Below, piece by piece: positions 40,693 to 48,493 of a stretch of 58,070 nucleotides of DNA. Numbering within the stretch: position 1 is the stretch's first letter; every line of letters begins with the position of its first letter. The translations under genes and the position numbers were made by a program. The stretch is from IMG/VR virus record IMGVR_UViG_3300021414_000003, positions 1-58,070 of that record. One strand, given 5' to 3'. The notes beneath the pieces are model-generated. The model was not told the origin of the DNA, did not search any database, and saw only the letters and a program-made list of their open reading frames with translations. The DNA is from a virus.

Positions 40693-41603
40693 GCTGCCTC
40701 CAGCATCGCGGTGATGACGTCGCGCGCGGCCGGCGGCGCGACGGCGTTGCCCAGCATGTGCACGGCATCGCTGTGGCGCGCGGGCAGGATGTAGTCAGCG
40801 GGGAAGCCCATCGCAGCCCGGCACTCCTGCGCCGAGAACATGCGCATCCGGTCGCCGTCGACGATCGCGTGGCGGTCGCGCGTGGTGATGGTGCCGACCG
40901 GGCGCGCGAGCGAACGTCCGCCCTTCTCGGCGCCGTAGTAGCTGCTGATGAAGCGGTCACCGTGCACAACGCGCCCGGCGGCGATACGCGCGAGCGTGTT
41001 GGCTGCGCGACCTGGCTTCTCGATCGGCTGCCAGTTGCCCGTGCCGAAGTCGATGAAGGTGCTCGCCGGGACGTGCGAGCGCTTCTCAAGGTCGATCATC
41101 AACGGGTGTTTCGCTCGAGTCGCGACAATGAACAGGCGCTCGCGGTGCTGCGGCGTGCCGTGATCGGCCGCGTCGACGATCATCGGCGTCAGCGCGTACC
41201 CCAAGGCGCCCATTGCGGCGCACCAAGCTGGATACAGCGACCAGCACGTGAACTCAGGAACATTTTCGACAACTGCGAACGCGGGGCGGTGGTATTCGGC
41301 AGCAGAGACGACAGCCCAGGCCGTAGAGCGGCGCGCGTCGTGCTGCGGATTTCCGTTTGCCTTCCCGCGCGCCCTGCTGTGACCTTGGCAGCACGGCGAC
41401 GCCAGCAGGATGTCGTGTGCGGGCACGTCCTGCCAGTTCGCCTGGTGCAGATCCTGGCATGCGTGTTCGGCGCCCGGGTGATTCTGCGAGTGGATGTCGA
41501 CGGCCGCCGGCCAGTGGTTCGCGGCCCACACGACTTCAACGCCCGCCATCTTCGCGCCGGTGCTGAATCCGCCGGCGCCGGCAAACAGATCGATCGCCTT
41601 CAT
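40689..41603 (-). CDS. Orphan C5-cytosine DNA methyltransferase
   Basis: 304 aa. Motif I DLFAGAGGFS (5-14), catalytic PC at 70-71 (ASPCCQGHS), ENV at 113-115, QHRERLF at 152-158 and GNAVAPP near the C-terminus. The full order of C5 enzymes is present; the PCCQ form of motif IV is slightly unusual. No restriction gene is adjacent, so it likely protects phage DNA from host restriction or tunes host expression. The target is unknown. Confidence 0.92.
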   Translation of the reverse strand: MKAIDLFAGAGGFSTGAKMAGVEVVWAANHWPAAVDIHSQNHPGAEHACQDLHQANWQDVPAHDILLASPCCQGHSRARGKANGNPQHDARRSTAWAVVSAAEYHRPAFAVVENVPEFTCWSLYPAWCAAMGALGYALTPMIVDAADHGTPQHRERLFIVATRAKHPLMIDLEKRSHVPASTFIDFGTGNWQPIEKPGRAANTLARIAAGRVVHGDRFISSYYGAEKGGRSLARPVGTITTRDRHAIVDGDRMRMFSAQECRAAMGFPADYILPARHSDAVHMLGNAVAPPAARDVITAMLEAA

Positions 41604-42064
41604 GCCCGCACCTCGTGACGGCTAGCGCCGAAGAATGCAGCCACCATTGGATCGCGCATAGGCGGCGTGCGGCTGACGCGCACCGAGAAGTGGGCGTCAT
41701 CGCGCATGATGTGGAAGTGACGGGACGGGTCGCGGGCGGCAGCCAGCAAGCTCGATTTCGGCTCGACGACGGCGCGCGCGCAGGTGTTCGAAGTCAGGCC
41801 GTCCAGGTAGGCCTGGGCTTCAGCCTCGGTGATGGTCAGGCGGTAGACGGTGACGCTCTCCAGTGCCGCGGTGACGTCGACCTGGCGCGCAACCATGGCG
41901 CCCAGCTCGGCGACGTACTTGCGAACGCCAGACGGGCCGACCTGCAGCATCTCACCGATCGCATCGCGCTCCATTTGGCTGGCCAGCAGCGCGTTGATCA
42001 GGATGCGCAGCTTTTCCACCCGGGCAGCCGTTTTGCGGTGGGTAACGTGCCGAGCGCGGGTCAT
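41600..42064 (-). CDS. HTH-containing early protein
   Basis: 154 aa. RILINALLASQMERDAIGEMLQVGPSGVRKYVAELG resembles a winged-HTH regulator. The C-terminal half has beta-type FHIMRDDAHFSVRVSR. Possibly an early transcription regulator. ATGA overlaps on both sides. Confidence 0.6.
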   Translation of the reverse strand: MTRARHVTHRKTAARVEKLRILINALLASQMERDAIGEMLQVGPSGVRKYVAELGAMVARQVDVTAALESVTVYRLTITEAEAQAYLDGLTSNTCARAVVEPKSSLLAAARDPSRHFHIMRDDAHFSVRVSRTPPMRDPMVAAFFGASRHEVRA

Positions 42065-42537
42065 TGCTGACCGCCGATCTCGGCCGGCACCGATGCCGCG
42101 GTGAAGTCGGCTTCGGTCAGGGTGTGACGGTGGACGGTTTCCGCCCGGTAGACGACGTCGCCGGGGCGCAGCCGGTCGTTCTGGCTGATCAGGCTGTCGA
42201 GCGTGGACGCCGTGAACGGCTCAACGATGACGGACCAGATATCGACCTTCACCTGGCCGGCGGTGGCCAAGTGCGAAGCACCCGCGGCACTCAGTCCGAG
42301 GGCTTTGGCGCGCGCCACCTGGTTGAACAGGTTGACTACTGCTCCGTGGTGATCGGCATCGATGCAAGCCTGGGCACTGTCGCGCTCTTCCTGCAGGTAG
42401 ACGAAGGCCAACGTGTTGGCGGCGCCGAACAGGCCGACGAGGACATTCTTCCAGTGTGCATCGCGGGCTGCGAACACATCGGGCGAAGACTGATCTTCAC
42501 CGCCGTGCGACGCCGGCGTGATTTTCTCTGATAACAT
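42061..42537 (-). CDS. Early-operon protein, unknown
   Basis: 158 aa with AGGAG before the ATG. Helical middle (WKNVLVGLFGAANTLAFVYLQEER, ACIDADHHGAVVNLFNQVARAK). No membrane segment is certain, though the first helix is hydrophobic. Not recognised. Confidence 0.6.
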   Translation of the reverse strand: MLSEKITPASHGGEDQSSPDVFAARDAHWKNVLVGLFGAANTLAFVYLQEERDSAQACIDADHHGAVVNLFNQVARAKALGLSAAGASHLATAGQVKVDIWSVIVEPFTASTLDSLISQNDRLRPGDVVYRAETVHRHTLTEADFTAASVPAEIGGQQ

Positions 42538-42566
42538 GCGTTCTCCTAAGTTGTTCTTGTTTCATG

Positions 42567-42595
42567 AAGCCCGGCTGCAACCGGGCTTTTCTATT
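42567..42595 (+). terminator. Hairpin between early genes
   Basis: aGCCCGG-CTGCAA-CCGGGCt followed by TTTTCTATTT on the plus strand; little U tract on the minus strand. It may block rightward antisense transcription or be an RNA element of the leftward operon. Confidence 0.45.
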
Positions 42596-42710
42596 TCTGC
42601 TTCTGCTTCTGCGCATCTACCAGGCGTTGGTACTGCTTAGGGCTCATTACGTGGCCGGGCTCGATCGGCAGCGGCACCGGTGGCGGGTGGTCGTTCTTCG
42701 GTTGATCCAT
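42591..42710 (-). CDS. 39-residue Pro-rich peptide
   Basis: Starts MDQPKNDHPPPVPLPIEPGH and ends in QKQKQK. A strong ribosome site (AAGGAG) supports the short start over a longer frame. Function unknown. Confidence 0.5.
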   Translation of the reverse strand: MDQPKNDHPPPVPLPIEPGHVMSPKQYQRLVDAQKQKQK

Positions 42711-42783
42711 CTCTTCTCCTTCGTTGAGGCGCCGCAGTCGTGCTGACGGGCGCGCGGTTATCGTGGTATCGGTGGGGAGCGGA

Positions 42784-42990
42784 TTACGCTGCCGCCAGTT
42801 CGCGAATTTCTTCAACCGGCAGCTTCATGCGCTCGTGGATGCGCAAGATCGTCGTGTCGTTCAGCGGGTTCTTCTGGTTGCGCATCTTCGAAACGATCGC
42901 CTGCTGAAGGCCGAGCGCCGCACACATCGCCTTGTCGTTCTTCAGGCCGAAGCGCTTCTGCACCGTGTCAAACAAATTCGCTACGCTCAT
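42784..42990 (-). CDS. Small XRE-type HTH protein
   Basis: 68 aa. NDKAMCAALGLQQAIVSKMRNQKNPLNDTTILRIHERMKLPVEEIREL is a classic helix-turn-helix. It lies between YdaT and later early genes, like CII or a Cro-type activator. Likely DNA-binding. Confidence 0.75.
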   Translation of the reverse strand: MSVANLFDTVQKRFGLKNDKAMCAALGLQQAIVSKMRNQKNPLNDTTILRIHERMKLPVEEIRELAAA

Positions 42991-43048
42991 CTCTTCGTTC
43001 CTCGCTCTGGTTTATTGGTGACGGCGCGCCCCGCCGCCTGGGTGCTGC

Positions 43049-43654
43049 CTACTTCGAAGATGAGGCGGCAGCGCGATCCATCGCTTGGCGGGCGGTGATC
43101 TCGACCATCAGGGCGCACGCGGCGCGCTCGTTGGCCTGGGCGGCTTCCACCAATTCGTTGTGCGCGGCCAGCAGCTCCGCATGTGTTGCGGTCGACGGCA
43201 GGCTGACCAGGGCCAGCTGCGCTTCTCCGCTTTCTTTCATGACCGAGCGCAGGTGGGTCGATACGTCCAGGCGCTCGCCGACGTGGCAGCCGACTGAGCG
43301 CGCCTCGATGCCCAGCTGGCACAGCCACTGATTCAGAAAGCTCAGGCGGCCTTCCATTGGCATGGCTGCCAGGATCGAAGGCAGCATGTTCGCCGGCAGC
43401 TTCGCCTCCTGCTCGTCGTCGCCACCCAGCCAGCGGTACAGCTTCTGCGCGGCCGATTTGGCCCGGGTGTAGCAGTCCTTGTTCGCGGAATCGAATCCGA
43501 TGCCGGTCACCGCCTCGGCGCCCAGGGCCTCATGCGCCTCGGTGACGCACACGGCGACCGCTTCACGGCTCATCGAGTTGCTGCTCCGGCGCCACCCTTC
43601 GATAGTCGATCGCAGGATTTCTACCAGGGACTGATTTTGAAGATGCTGCTTCAT
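43049..43654 (-). CDS. YdaT-family protein
   Basis: 201 aa. SREAVAVCVTEAHEALG, then KSAAQKLYRWLGG and LPANMLPSILAAMPMEGRLSFLNQ, match prophage YdaT proteins (labelled toxin in some databases). These lie just after cro in many prophages and probably act as early regulators with DNA binding. C-terminal helical tail. AGGAAAAAG ribosome site. Confidence 0.8.
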   Translation of the reverse strand: MKQHLQNQSLVEILRSTIEGWRRSSNSMSREAVAVCVTEAHEALGAEAVTGIGFDSANKDCYTRAKSAAQKLYRWLGGDDEQEAKLPANMLPSILAAMPMEGRLSFLNQWLCQLGIEARSVGCHVGERLDVSTHLRSVMKESGEAQLALVSLPSTATHAELLAAHNELVEAAQANERAACALMVEITARQAMDRAAASSSK

Positions 43655-43769
43655 GACTTTTTCCTAATCGAAAGCTAATCTGTGAACACTGGATAACAAC
43701 AAAGACAACGACCATGAAACCGACTGCCACCACCCGCAACGACCGCCAGGCTCAAGACGCGGAGGCCGG

Positions 43770-44084
43770 TTATGGCTTAGGTTCGCCCCCTACTGGGGAT
43801 GGGTCAGCGAGCGTCATAAGTTTGTCGCGCGAAGGCGGCGATCGCCCAGCGCGCCCGGCATCCGGCTCTGGATCAGTCGAACGACGACCAGGAGGCGGCT
43901 CAGCCAATCCGAGCTTTACGAAGACGGCAGGCCGGGCCAGTCGCAAAAAATTCAACTGTGCTTTCGGTATGCCTAATTTCCGCCAGCCCGAAACCGAGGG
44001 CGGCTGGATCTCGCAAAGGCGCGCTACTTCTGACGTCCCGCCCAGGGCGTCGATAATTTCATCGGGCGTAACATTGGGGCTCAT
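43770..44084 (-). CDS. cro: Cro-like repressor
   Basis: 104 aa from MSPNVTPDEI; an ATG two codons upstream (44090) is possible. HTH: ALGGTSEVARLCEIQPPSVSGWRKLGIP. The C-terminal 50 residues are disordered and Pro/Arg-rich. It reads away from cI across the operator region. The -10 lies right next to the start, so the mRNA is probably leaderless. Confidence 0.8.
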   Translation of the reverse strand: MSPNVTPDEIIDALGGTSEVARLCEIQPPSVSGWRKLGIPKAQLNFLRLARPAVFVKLGLAEPPPGRRSTDPEPDAGRAGRSPPSRDKLMTLADPSPVGGEPKP

Positions 44085-44090
44085 GGGCAT

Positions 44091-44119
44091 ATTTTAGGGA
44101 TACCTAAATTTTTAGGCAA
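44091..44119 (-). promoter_or_regulatory. Leftward early promoter (PR-like)
   Basis: Minus strand TTGCCT, 17-base spacer, TAAAAT, overlapped by operator 44093-44108. Transcription would begin at or near the cro ATG codons. Confidence 0.7.
44093..44108. promoter_or_regulatory. CI/Cro operator 1
   Basis: TTTAGG-GATA-CCTAAA, perfect palindromic arms, covering the leftward -10. Confidence 0.75.
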
Positions 44120-44125
44120 GCTTTT

Positions 44126-44141
44126 TTTAGGCTTACCTCAA
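44126..44141. promoter_or_regulatory. CI/Cro operator 2
   Basis: TTTAGG-CTTA-CCTCAA, one arm mismatch; spaced between operators 1 and 3. An extra half site TTTAGG lies at 44111-44116. Confidence 0.65.
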
Positions 44142-44150
44142 CGAAAAAAG

Positions 44151-44166
44151 TTTAGGATTACCTAAT
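44151..44166. promoter_or_regulatory. CI/Cro operator 3, over the cI start
   Basis: TTTAGG-ATTA-CCTAAT; the last two bases are the start of the cI ATG, so bound protein would block cI expression. A leaderless cI mRNA is implied. Confidence 0.7.
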
Positions 44167-44884
44167 GGAACAATGGAAACTAAGACTGAAGGCAGCGCGT
44201 GAGGCGAAAGGTCTCAACAAGACCGAATTTGCAAGGGCTGTTCGTGCCTCTAACCCGACGGTCACCGACTGGGAGAAGGCCGTCATTGAAGGCGGCATTA
44301 AGGAAATCTCTGGGGTCAGACTGACGAAGGTGTGCGAGGTACTGGGGGTTGATGCATCCTGGCTCCTGCATGGCAGGGGGAGTGGCGCCGCCGCAGTTAC
44401 GCCGGCATCCACAGATCAGATTGACAAGTTAAAGCCCGTTCAAGGTCTGGATGAAGGCGACCCGACGTTCGTGCACATACCGAAAGTCCGCCTGCTCGTG
44501 TCTGCTGGGGTCAGTGGCTTCGGTGTTGAACCCGAGCCATATGATGGCGCAACTGCACCGGTGCCGACCGAGTGGCTCCAGCGGCGCCAGCTACGACCGG
44601 AGCGACTCCTTGCGACTCGGGTGCGCGGGCGCAGCATGGAGCCGACCTTCTTCGAAGATGACGCCGTGATCATCAACCTCGACGCAATAACGCCCATTGA
44701 CGGGGCGGTCTTCGTCATAAATTACGAGGGTGAAGACATAATCAAGCGACTCATGAGGGACGCCGGCGACTGGTGGCTTGAGTCTGACAACCCCGATAAA
44801 CAACGTTACCCCAGAAAGCTTTGCAGAGGCGCGGAGTGCCTCATCCTTGGCCGAGTGGTGCGCAGCGAACGAGAGCACTACTAG
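44165..44884 (+). CDS. cI: CI-type, LexA-like prophage repressor
   Basis: 239 aa. N-terminal XRE HTH (about 5-65), linker, then an S24 peptidase domain with the A114-G115 cleavage site (VSAGVSG), S157 (RGRSMEP) and K194 (DIIKR). It maintains lysogeny by binding the TTTAGG operators and should self-cleave when RecA is activated. No leader; the operator overlaps the start. A LexA-like lytic switch matches the SOS box elsewhere in the phage. Confidence 0.93.
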   Translation: MEQWKLRLKAAREAKGLNKTEFARAVRASNPTVTDWEKAVIEGGIKEISGVRLTKVCEVLGVDASWLLHGRGSGAAAVTPASTDQIDKLKPVQGLDEGDPTFVHIPKVRLLVSAGVSGFGVEPEPYDGATAPVPTEWLQRRQLRPERLLATRVRGRSMEPTFFEDDAVIINLDAITPIDGAVFVINYEGEDIIKRLMRDAGDWWLESDNPDKQRYPRKLCRGAECLILGRVVRSEREHY

Positions 44885-45043
44885 GTGCAGTGCGTAGTAA
44901 TCGATTTGTGCTGCGTTCGAATCGCAGTGATACGGGTTGCGCCTGCGCTCCTGGTTGAACCTCAGTCGACTAGGACGATACGTGAGCTGCAGCCGCGCTT
45001 TGGGGTAGTGCCTCTGCTGCTTGCATCTTTTGAGGATCCGGAC

Positions 45044-45175
45044 ATGAGCGATGTTCGCGGCTATTCAGAGTTCCCGGCCGCCGATTATCTGGCGGATCTG
45101 CTGGACTGGCATAGCATGGAACCCATCGAATGGGGGCCACTGCCGGTGCCGGCCGAAGAAGAGTTACCGTTTTAG
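45044..45175 (+). CDS. 43-residue acidic protein after cI
   Basis: MSDVRGYSEFPAADYLADLL start, with GAGGA upstream. Very acidic, ending PVPAEEELPF. A longer frame back to 44885 exists but has no ribosome site. Likely in the cI transcript; function unknown. Confidence 0.5.
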   Translation: MSDVRGYSEFPAADYLADLLDWHSMEPIEWGPLPVPAEEELPF

Positions 45176-45219
45176 GCGCTACGGCACGCCACGGTGCCGA
45201 TTACATACCAAAGCGAAAA

Positions 45220-45666
45220 ATGGGTCTCGCAAAAAAGCTGGCTGTTGTTGTGATTGCTATTCCTGTCCTTCTCGTGGGCGGCTCCTACATCCGCAATAAG
45301 GCAGTTGGCCCAGAGGGATGGGCCATGGACAACACGGCGACTCGGCTGAAAGTGCACTTTAAGGATCCTGACTCGGTAGTGATCAGGTCATCCCGAACGA
45401 TCGCGAAGGTGGACCCGGAAAGCAAAGGTACCGTCATCCATATTTGCGGCTTGGTCGATGGGAAGAACTCTTTTGGGGCTTACCCCGGCGCCGTTCGGTT
45501 CGTATCGCGCAGCGTCTACAGTAAAGTCACAGATACGTTCGATACCTACTCGGTGACGGTCGAAAATCCGCTGGAAACCGCAACCGCGCATCGGATCGAC
45601 AGGCGGAGCGGTTTCGAGAAGGTTTACTGGGACCCGAACTGCGAAACCGACAGCAAGGCCACCTGA
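45220..45666 (+). CDS. Membrane-anchored exported protein
   Basis: 148 aa from MGLAKKLAVVVIAIPVLLVG; a basic start and hydrophobic helix (about 6-24) give a signal anchor. The periplasmic part has LKVHFKDPDSVVIRS and HICGLVDGKNSFGAYPGAVRFVS, a pattern I recall in small exported bacterial proteins of unknown role, plus two Cys. Located in the immunity region, so likely made in the lysogen. Confidence 0.65.
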   Translation: MGLAKKLAVVVIAIPVLLVGGSYIRNKAVGPEGWAMDNTATRLKVHFKDPDSVVIRSSRTIAKVDPESKGTVIHICGLVDGKNSFGAYPGAVRFVSRSVYSKVTDTFDTYSVTVENPLETATAHRIDRRSGFEKVYWDPNCETDSKAT

Positions 45667-45953
45667 GCCGCAGCGACGCACCAGGCTGCAGTCACTGCAA
45701 CAATTGGCGAGATTTCAAGCATTGTTAGCAGGATATACTCATCGGGCGATACAGCACACAGAGGTGCTGATTCGACGGTAAATACTACCGGTTTAGCAGT
45801 ACTTATTTCTGTCTTTAACCGCTTGATCTGCGTGGGCATCAGCAACACGGCACGATCTTCAAATAGTCTTGAAGTATCTTGATTTGAAGCAACCAGTTAA
45901 TTCGCTCAACCGATGATTCTGAATAGCAGAATATGTGAAATTTTGGAGTTTTA

Positions 45954-46958
45954 GTGAAAACAGTTAAAAACCGGAAGCAGTTATATTATAAACAGGCTAA
46001 GTTTTCGTCTAAGACTTCCGATACCCTTCAGTTGCTTCTTGAAAAGGCGCTCAAGACCTTTAAGGTACCAGACAGGAGTCAAACCATTTATGAAACGCGA
46101 ACAACCCTAGAAGATAAGACTTCGCAGGAATGGCTGCGGTTGATAAACAGTCCTCGACTCGTTTCCGGCTTCCAGTGCGGAACCTTAGTCTCCTATTCCC
46201 CTGGAATGCATCATATGGTGATTTCTATCGCCAAGTCTAACGAGGATGAACTTGACGTTTCAAAGCACCCGCCTCCTGATGGCAAGCGGTTTATGGAAGC
46301 GCCGTTGTACTTCGCAGTCCGCGACAATCATGTGGTGATTCTGCAGTCCATGTCTTTGCGAGCTGATGCATTTGAATCTCATCTAAACTGGTTACTGCAA
46401 AAAACTGGCGGGTTGCATGCCGGTGAATCCGTGCGCCTCAGCGACGCAATCCCAGGGGAGATCAGACGAAAGATTAAGAACCGTGCGATTAAGAAAATAA
46501 CGTTACAGTCGCCGTTCTTTGAATCTCAGGCGAAGGATACTATTGAGCATCGTAGTGTAACAAGCTCTATAAAGGCTGCCGCCGGGAGAGGACTTGATAT
46601 TCTTAAAGGCATCATCCCTGCGGTGCAGTACGACAAACTCGTTGCACAAGATCTTACCGACGTTAGCGATATACAGTTGAACTTGGAAATCAAAGTGGTT
46701 GGGCGGCGGCGTTCTGACAATCACGATGAGCAAGCAATGCGGACACTTATGGATGCAATACGACATGTCGACGATCCAGATTTAGTGCGCGCTGAGGTCG
46801 AAGGTATCGGAACGATTAAAGGAAGCGAGTTAAGGGTTCACGACTATCGTAACATTAAGGTAATTGATGGCATTCTAGATACTGCCGATACTTATGACAC
46901 CATGTGCACATGGGTGATAAGTTTGGTTGACAATAACCGAATATCAGGCGACCATTGA
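45954..46958 (+). CDS. RexA-like soluble exclusion protein (putative)
   Basis: 334 aa from a GTG with TGGAG before it; much more AT-rich than the phage core. Soluble, no signal peptide. A segment AGESVRLSDAIPGEIRRKI aligns by eye with the SGERVQIEPLMRG part of lambda RexA, followed in both by a beta-rich stretch and a ...D.QL.LEIKV / D.DIVIKPK strand. With a four-helix membrane protein three bases downstream and cI upstream, the layout equals cI-rexA-rexB. Homology is an inference from pattern and context; identity is low. A different two-gene exclusion system is the alternative. Confidence 0.6.
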   Translation: MKTVKNRKQLYYKQAKFSSKTSDTLQLLLEKALKTFKVPDRSQTIYETRTTLEDKTSQEWLRLINSPRLVSGFQCGTLVSYSPGMHHMVISIAKSNEDELDVSKHPPPDGKRFMEAPLYFAVRDNHVVILQSMSLRADAFESHLNWLLQKTGGLHAGESVRLSDAIPGEIRRKIKNRAIKKITLQSPFFESQAKDTIEHRSVTSSIKAAAGRGLDILKGIIPAVQYDKLVAQDLTDVSDIQLNLEIKVVGRRRSDNHDEQAMRTLMDAIRHVDDPDLVRAEVEGIGTIKGSELRVHDYRNIKVIDGILDTADTYDTMCTWVISLVDNNRISGDH

Positions 46959-46961
46959 TAT

Positions 46962-47534
46962 ATGAAATATTTAATGGCAGTCGTGGGCTCGGCAATTTCC
47001 TGGGGAATATACAAATATTTCCCCACTGCCTTTTCACAGCTCATTAAGGTTGCCGGTTTTTATGGTGGGGTGACTGCAATTCTTACGGTGCTTACAGCCG
47101 GCTGGGTCATCTGCCTTTCGAGGCTTTCGACATTTGAAAAGCTAGAGGATTTGCCAAGTGGTGGCCGAGACAGAATTATCGATTATGCCAAACGTTTACG
47201 CCGAAGAATATTGGGCACTATAACGTTAAATGTCGTTTTCGCTTTTTTGCTGTTTGTCGTCATTTTTTCCGCTCAGGTCGCCGCATTTAGTCAACTTAGC
47301 TTGGATTCAAAAATCGGATATATCATTTGTGCAACTTTGGGTTTTTGCTTAGGTGGCTCTTTAGATTCTTGGAGATGTTATAGCGCGATCGAAAGTACGA
47401 AAGAAGAGTTTATACTTGCACAAATAGAGTCAAAAGCAAGAAAAACCCTTCTTGAGAAGCTTAGAAAAGATGCTCAAGAAAAACCGGTTTCACGCGACGA
47501 CCCGCATTTGAATGGATATACCGAGAATTTTTAA
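46962..47534 (+). CDS. RexB-like four-helix membrane protein (putative)
   Basis: 190 aa. Hydrophobic segments at about 3-20, 30-52, 84-106 and 117-135 give four membrane helices; the C-terminal about 50 residues are charged, helical and cytoplasmic. Lambda RexB (144 aa) also has four. AT-rich, starts three bases after the upstream stop, so co-expressed. It could be an ion channel or membrane effector triggered by the upstream sensor. Confidence 0.65.
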   Translation: MKYLMAVVGSAISWGIYKYFPTAFSQLIKVAGFYGGVTAILTVLTAGWVICLSRLSTFEKLEDLPSGGRDRIIDYAKRLRRRILGTITLNVVFAFLLFVVIFSAQVAAFSQLSLDSKIGYIICATLGFCLGGSLDSWRCYSAIESTKEEFILAQIESKARKTLLEKLRKDAQEKPVSRDDPHLNGYTENF

Positions 47535-47602
47535 ATACGGAATCGCTCGAACGAGTTATAGGCTTTTTAGGTAACCCAGTTGGCATTCGGTATCGTGACC
47601 AT

Positions 47603-48013
47603 TCATTTCGCGCCATTAGTGCTGCCCTCAGAACTCACCCGGCGCCTCGCATAGCGTCGCGCTGCCCGCAGCGTAAGGCCGAAAAACGATTTCGCCTCAG
47701 TTTTTCCATCTGCCTTTCCACCTGCAGTGATGTTGCGCTTGTCTCGGGGGCCTTCGCAGATGACTAGCCCTTTATCCCGCCGAACCCCATTCAGGCCGCG
47801 CTGCGCCTTCTCAGCCGTTGATGATTTCGCGCGCCCGATTTTTTCCAGCAGCGCGTCGAGCATGTCCTGCGTGATCGGCGCTACGCCATGCCTGTGCGCC
47901 CATCCTTTCTGCAATGGGTACGGCACTCCGAATACCTCCGCCTCGATGCGCGTCAGCGCTTTGACGGATCCCCGCTTCTCTAGGTAGACCTCGAGGGTCA
48001 GACTTTCGGGCAT
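47603..48013 (-). CDS. Unknown basic protein, opposite strand
   Basis: 136 aa. TLEVYLEKRGSVKALTRIEAEVFGVPYPLQKGWAHRHGVAPIT looks like a folded N-terminal domain; the C-terminus is basic (TLRAARRYARRRVSS). It lies between the RexB-like gene and the second early promoter, converging on the RexB-like gene. A TATACA -10 lies upstream. Not recognised. Confidence 0.5.
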   Translation of the reverse strand: MPESLTLEVYLEKRGSVKALTRIEAEVFGVPYPLQKGWAHRHGVAPITQDMLDALLEKIGRAKSSTAEKAQRGLNGVRRDKGLVICEGPRDKRNITAGGKADGKTEAKSFFGLTLRAARRYARRRVSSEGSTNGAK

Positions 48014-48402
48014 TTTCGGGCCTTTTTTCTTTGCACCTTGTATAGGTACTGTTGACGTTCTTGTTCTTGGCTGTTCAGAGAGGCTGTTCAGCTTTTAGGG
48101 TTTCGAATTATCCCAGCGGAGCCTCGGTTCCAGAGCGGCACCCTCCCTAAAGGCCAGTCAAAAAAGACTCGCCTTCGTGGTGAGCGCCTGCATCCCTTGC
48201 TTTCGCACTTCGGACACTTTCGCTTGTTCGCAGACTTCCCAGGTGTTTCCACCTGTCCCCCGGCGCGCTCTACGACCTACCACCCACGCTTTGCCCCTGC
48301 CGGACGTCCTTGGCTCTTAGTCCTGGACGTCGGCGGTTTCCCCTCCCTACCCCAGGCTTGCAATCAACCGAACTCGGCCGATGGGGCAATTGTACCTAAA
48401 TA

Positions 48403-48418
48403 TTTAGGTATGCCGAAA
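48403..48418. promoter_or_regulatory. Repressor operator at the second early promoter
   Basis: TTTAGG-TATG-CCGAAA, one mismatch to the cI-region operators. The half site CCTAAA at 48395-48400 gives CCTAAA-TA-TTTAGG, mirroring CCTAAA-TT-TTTAGG at 44103-44116. Confidence 0.65.
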
Positions 48419-48426
48419 TAAATCTG

Positions 48427-48455
48427 TTGATTTTCTTTTAGGTGTACCTAATAAT
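48427..48455 (+). promoter_or_regulatory. Rightward early promoter (PL-like)
   Basis: TTGATT, 17-base spacer, AATAAT, overlapped by the operator at 48437-48452; 38 bases before the first gene. Confidence 0.75.
48437..48452. promoter_or_regulatory. Repressor operator over the rightward promoter
   Basis: TTTAGG-TGTA-CCTAAT, identical arms to operator 3 at the cI start. It covers spacer and -10, so CI binding should silence the rightward early operon. Confidence 0.75.
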
Positions 48456-48493
48456 GGAGCCACACGAAGCGAACTCACCAGCAGGAGCCAGCG

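Larger units (their letters stand above)
48014..48493. promoter_or_regulatory. Intergenic region with second early promoter
   Basis: 480 bases. 48014-48380: nothing coding that I trust; pyrimidine-rich on the plus strand. 48390-48455 holds repressor operators and the rightward promoter described separately. Confidence 0.5.

Noticed and set aside
43049-43654. Toxin-antitoxin system (YdaS-YdaT)
   Set aside because: Position and partner genes fit Cro/CII-type regulation better; no sequence evidence for toxicity.
45624-45848. 74-aa minus frame in the AT-rich gap after the exported gene
   Set aside because: Hydrophobic C-terminal part but no ribosome site, and it overlaps the end of the plus gene; too weak.
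45954-47534. Kiwa (KwaA-KwaB) defence system
   Set aside because: Gene order is soluble then membrane, the reverse of Kiwa, and I see no DUF4868 features.
48197-48421. 74-aa plus frame before the right early promoter
   Set aside because: Low-complexity Pro/Phe composition, no ribosome site, and it runs across the operators.
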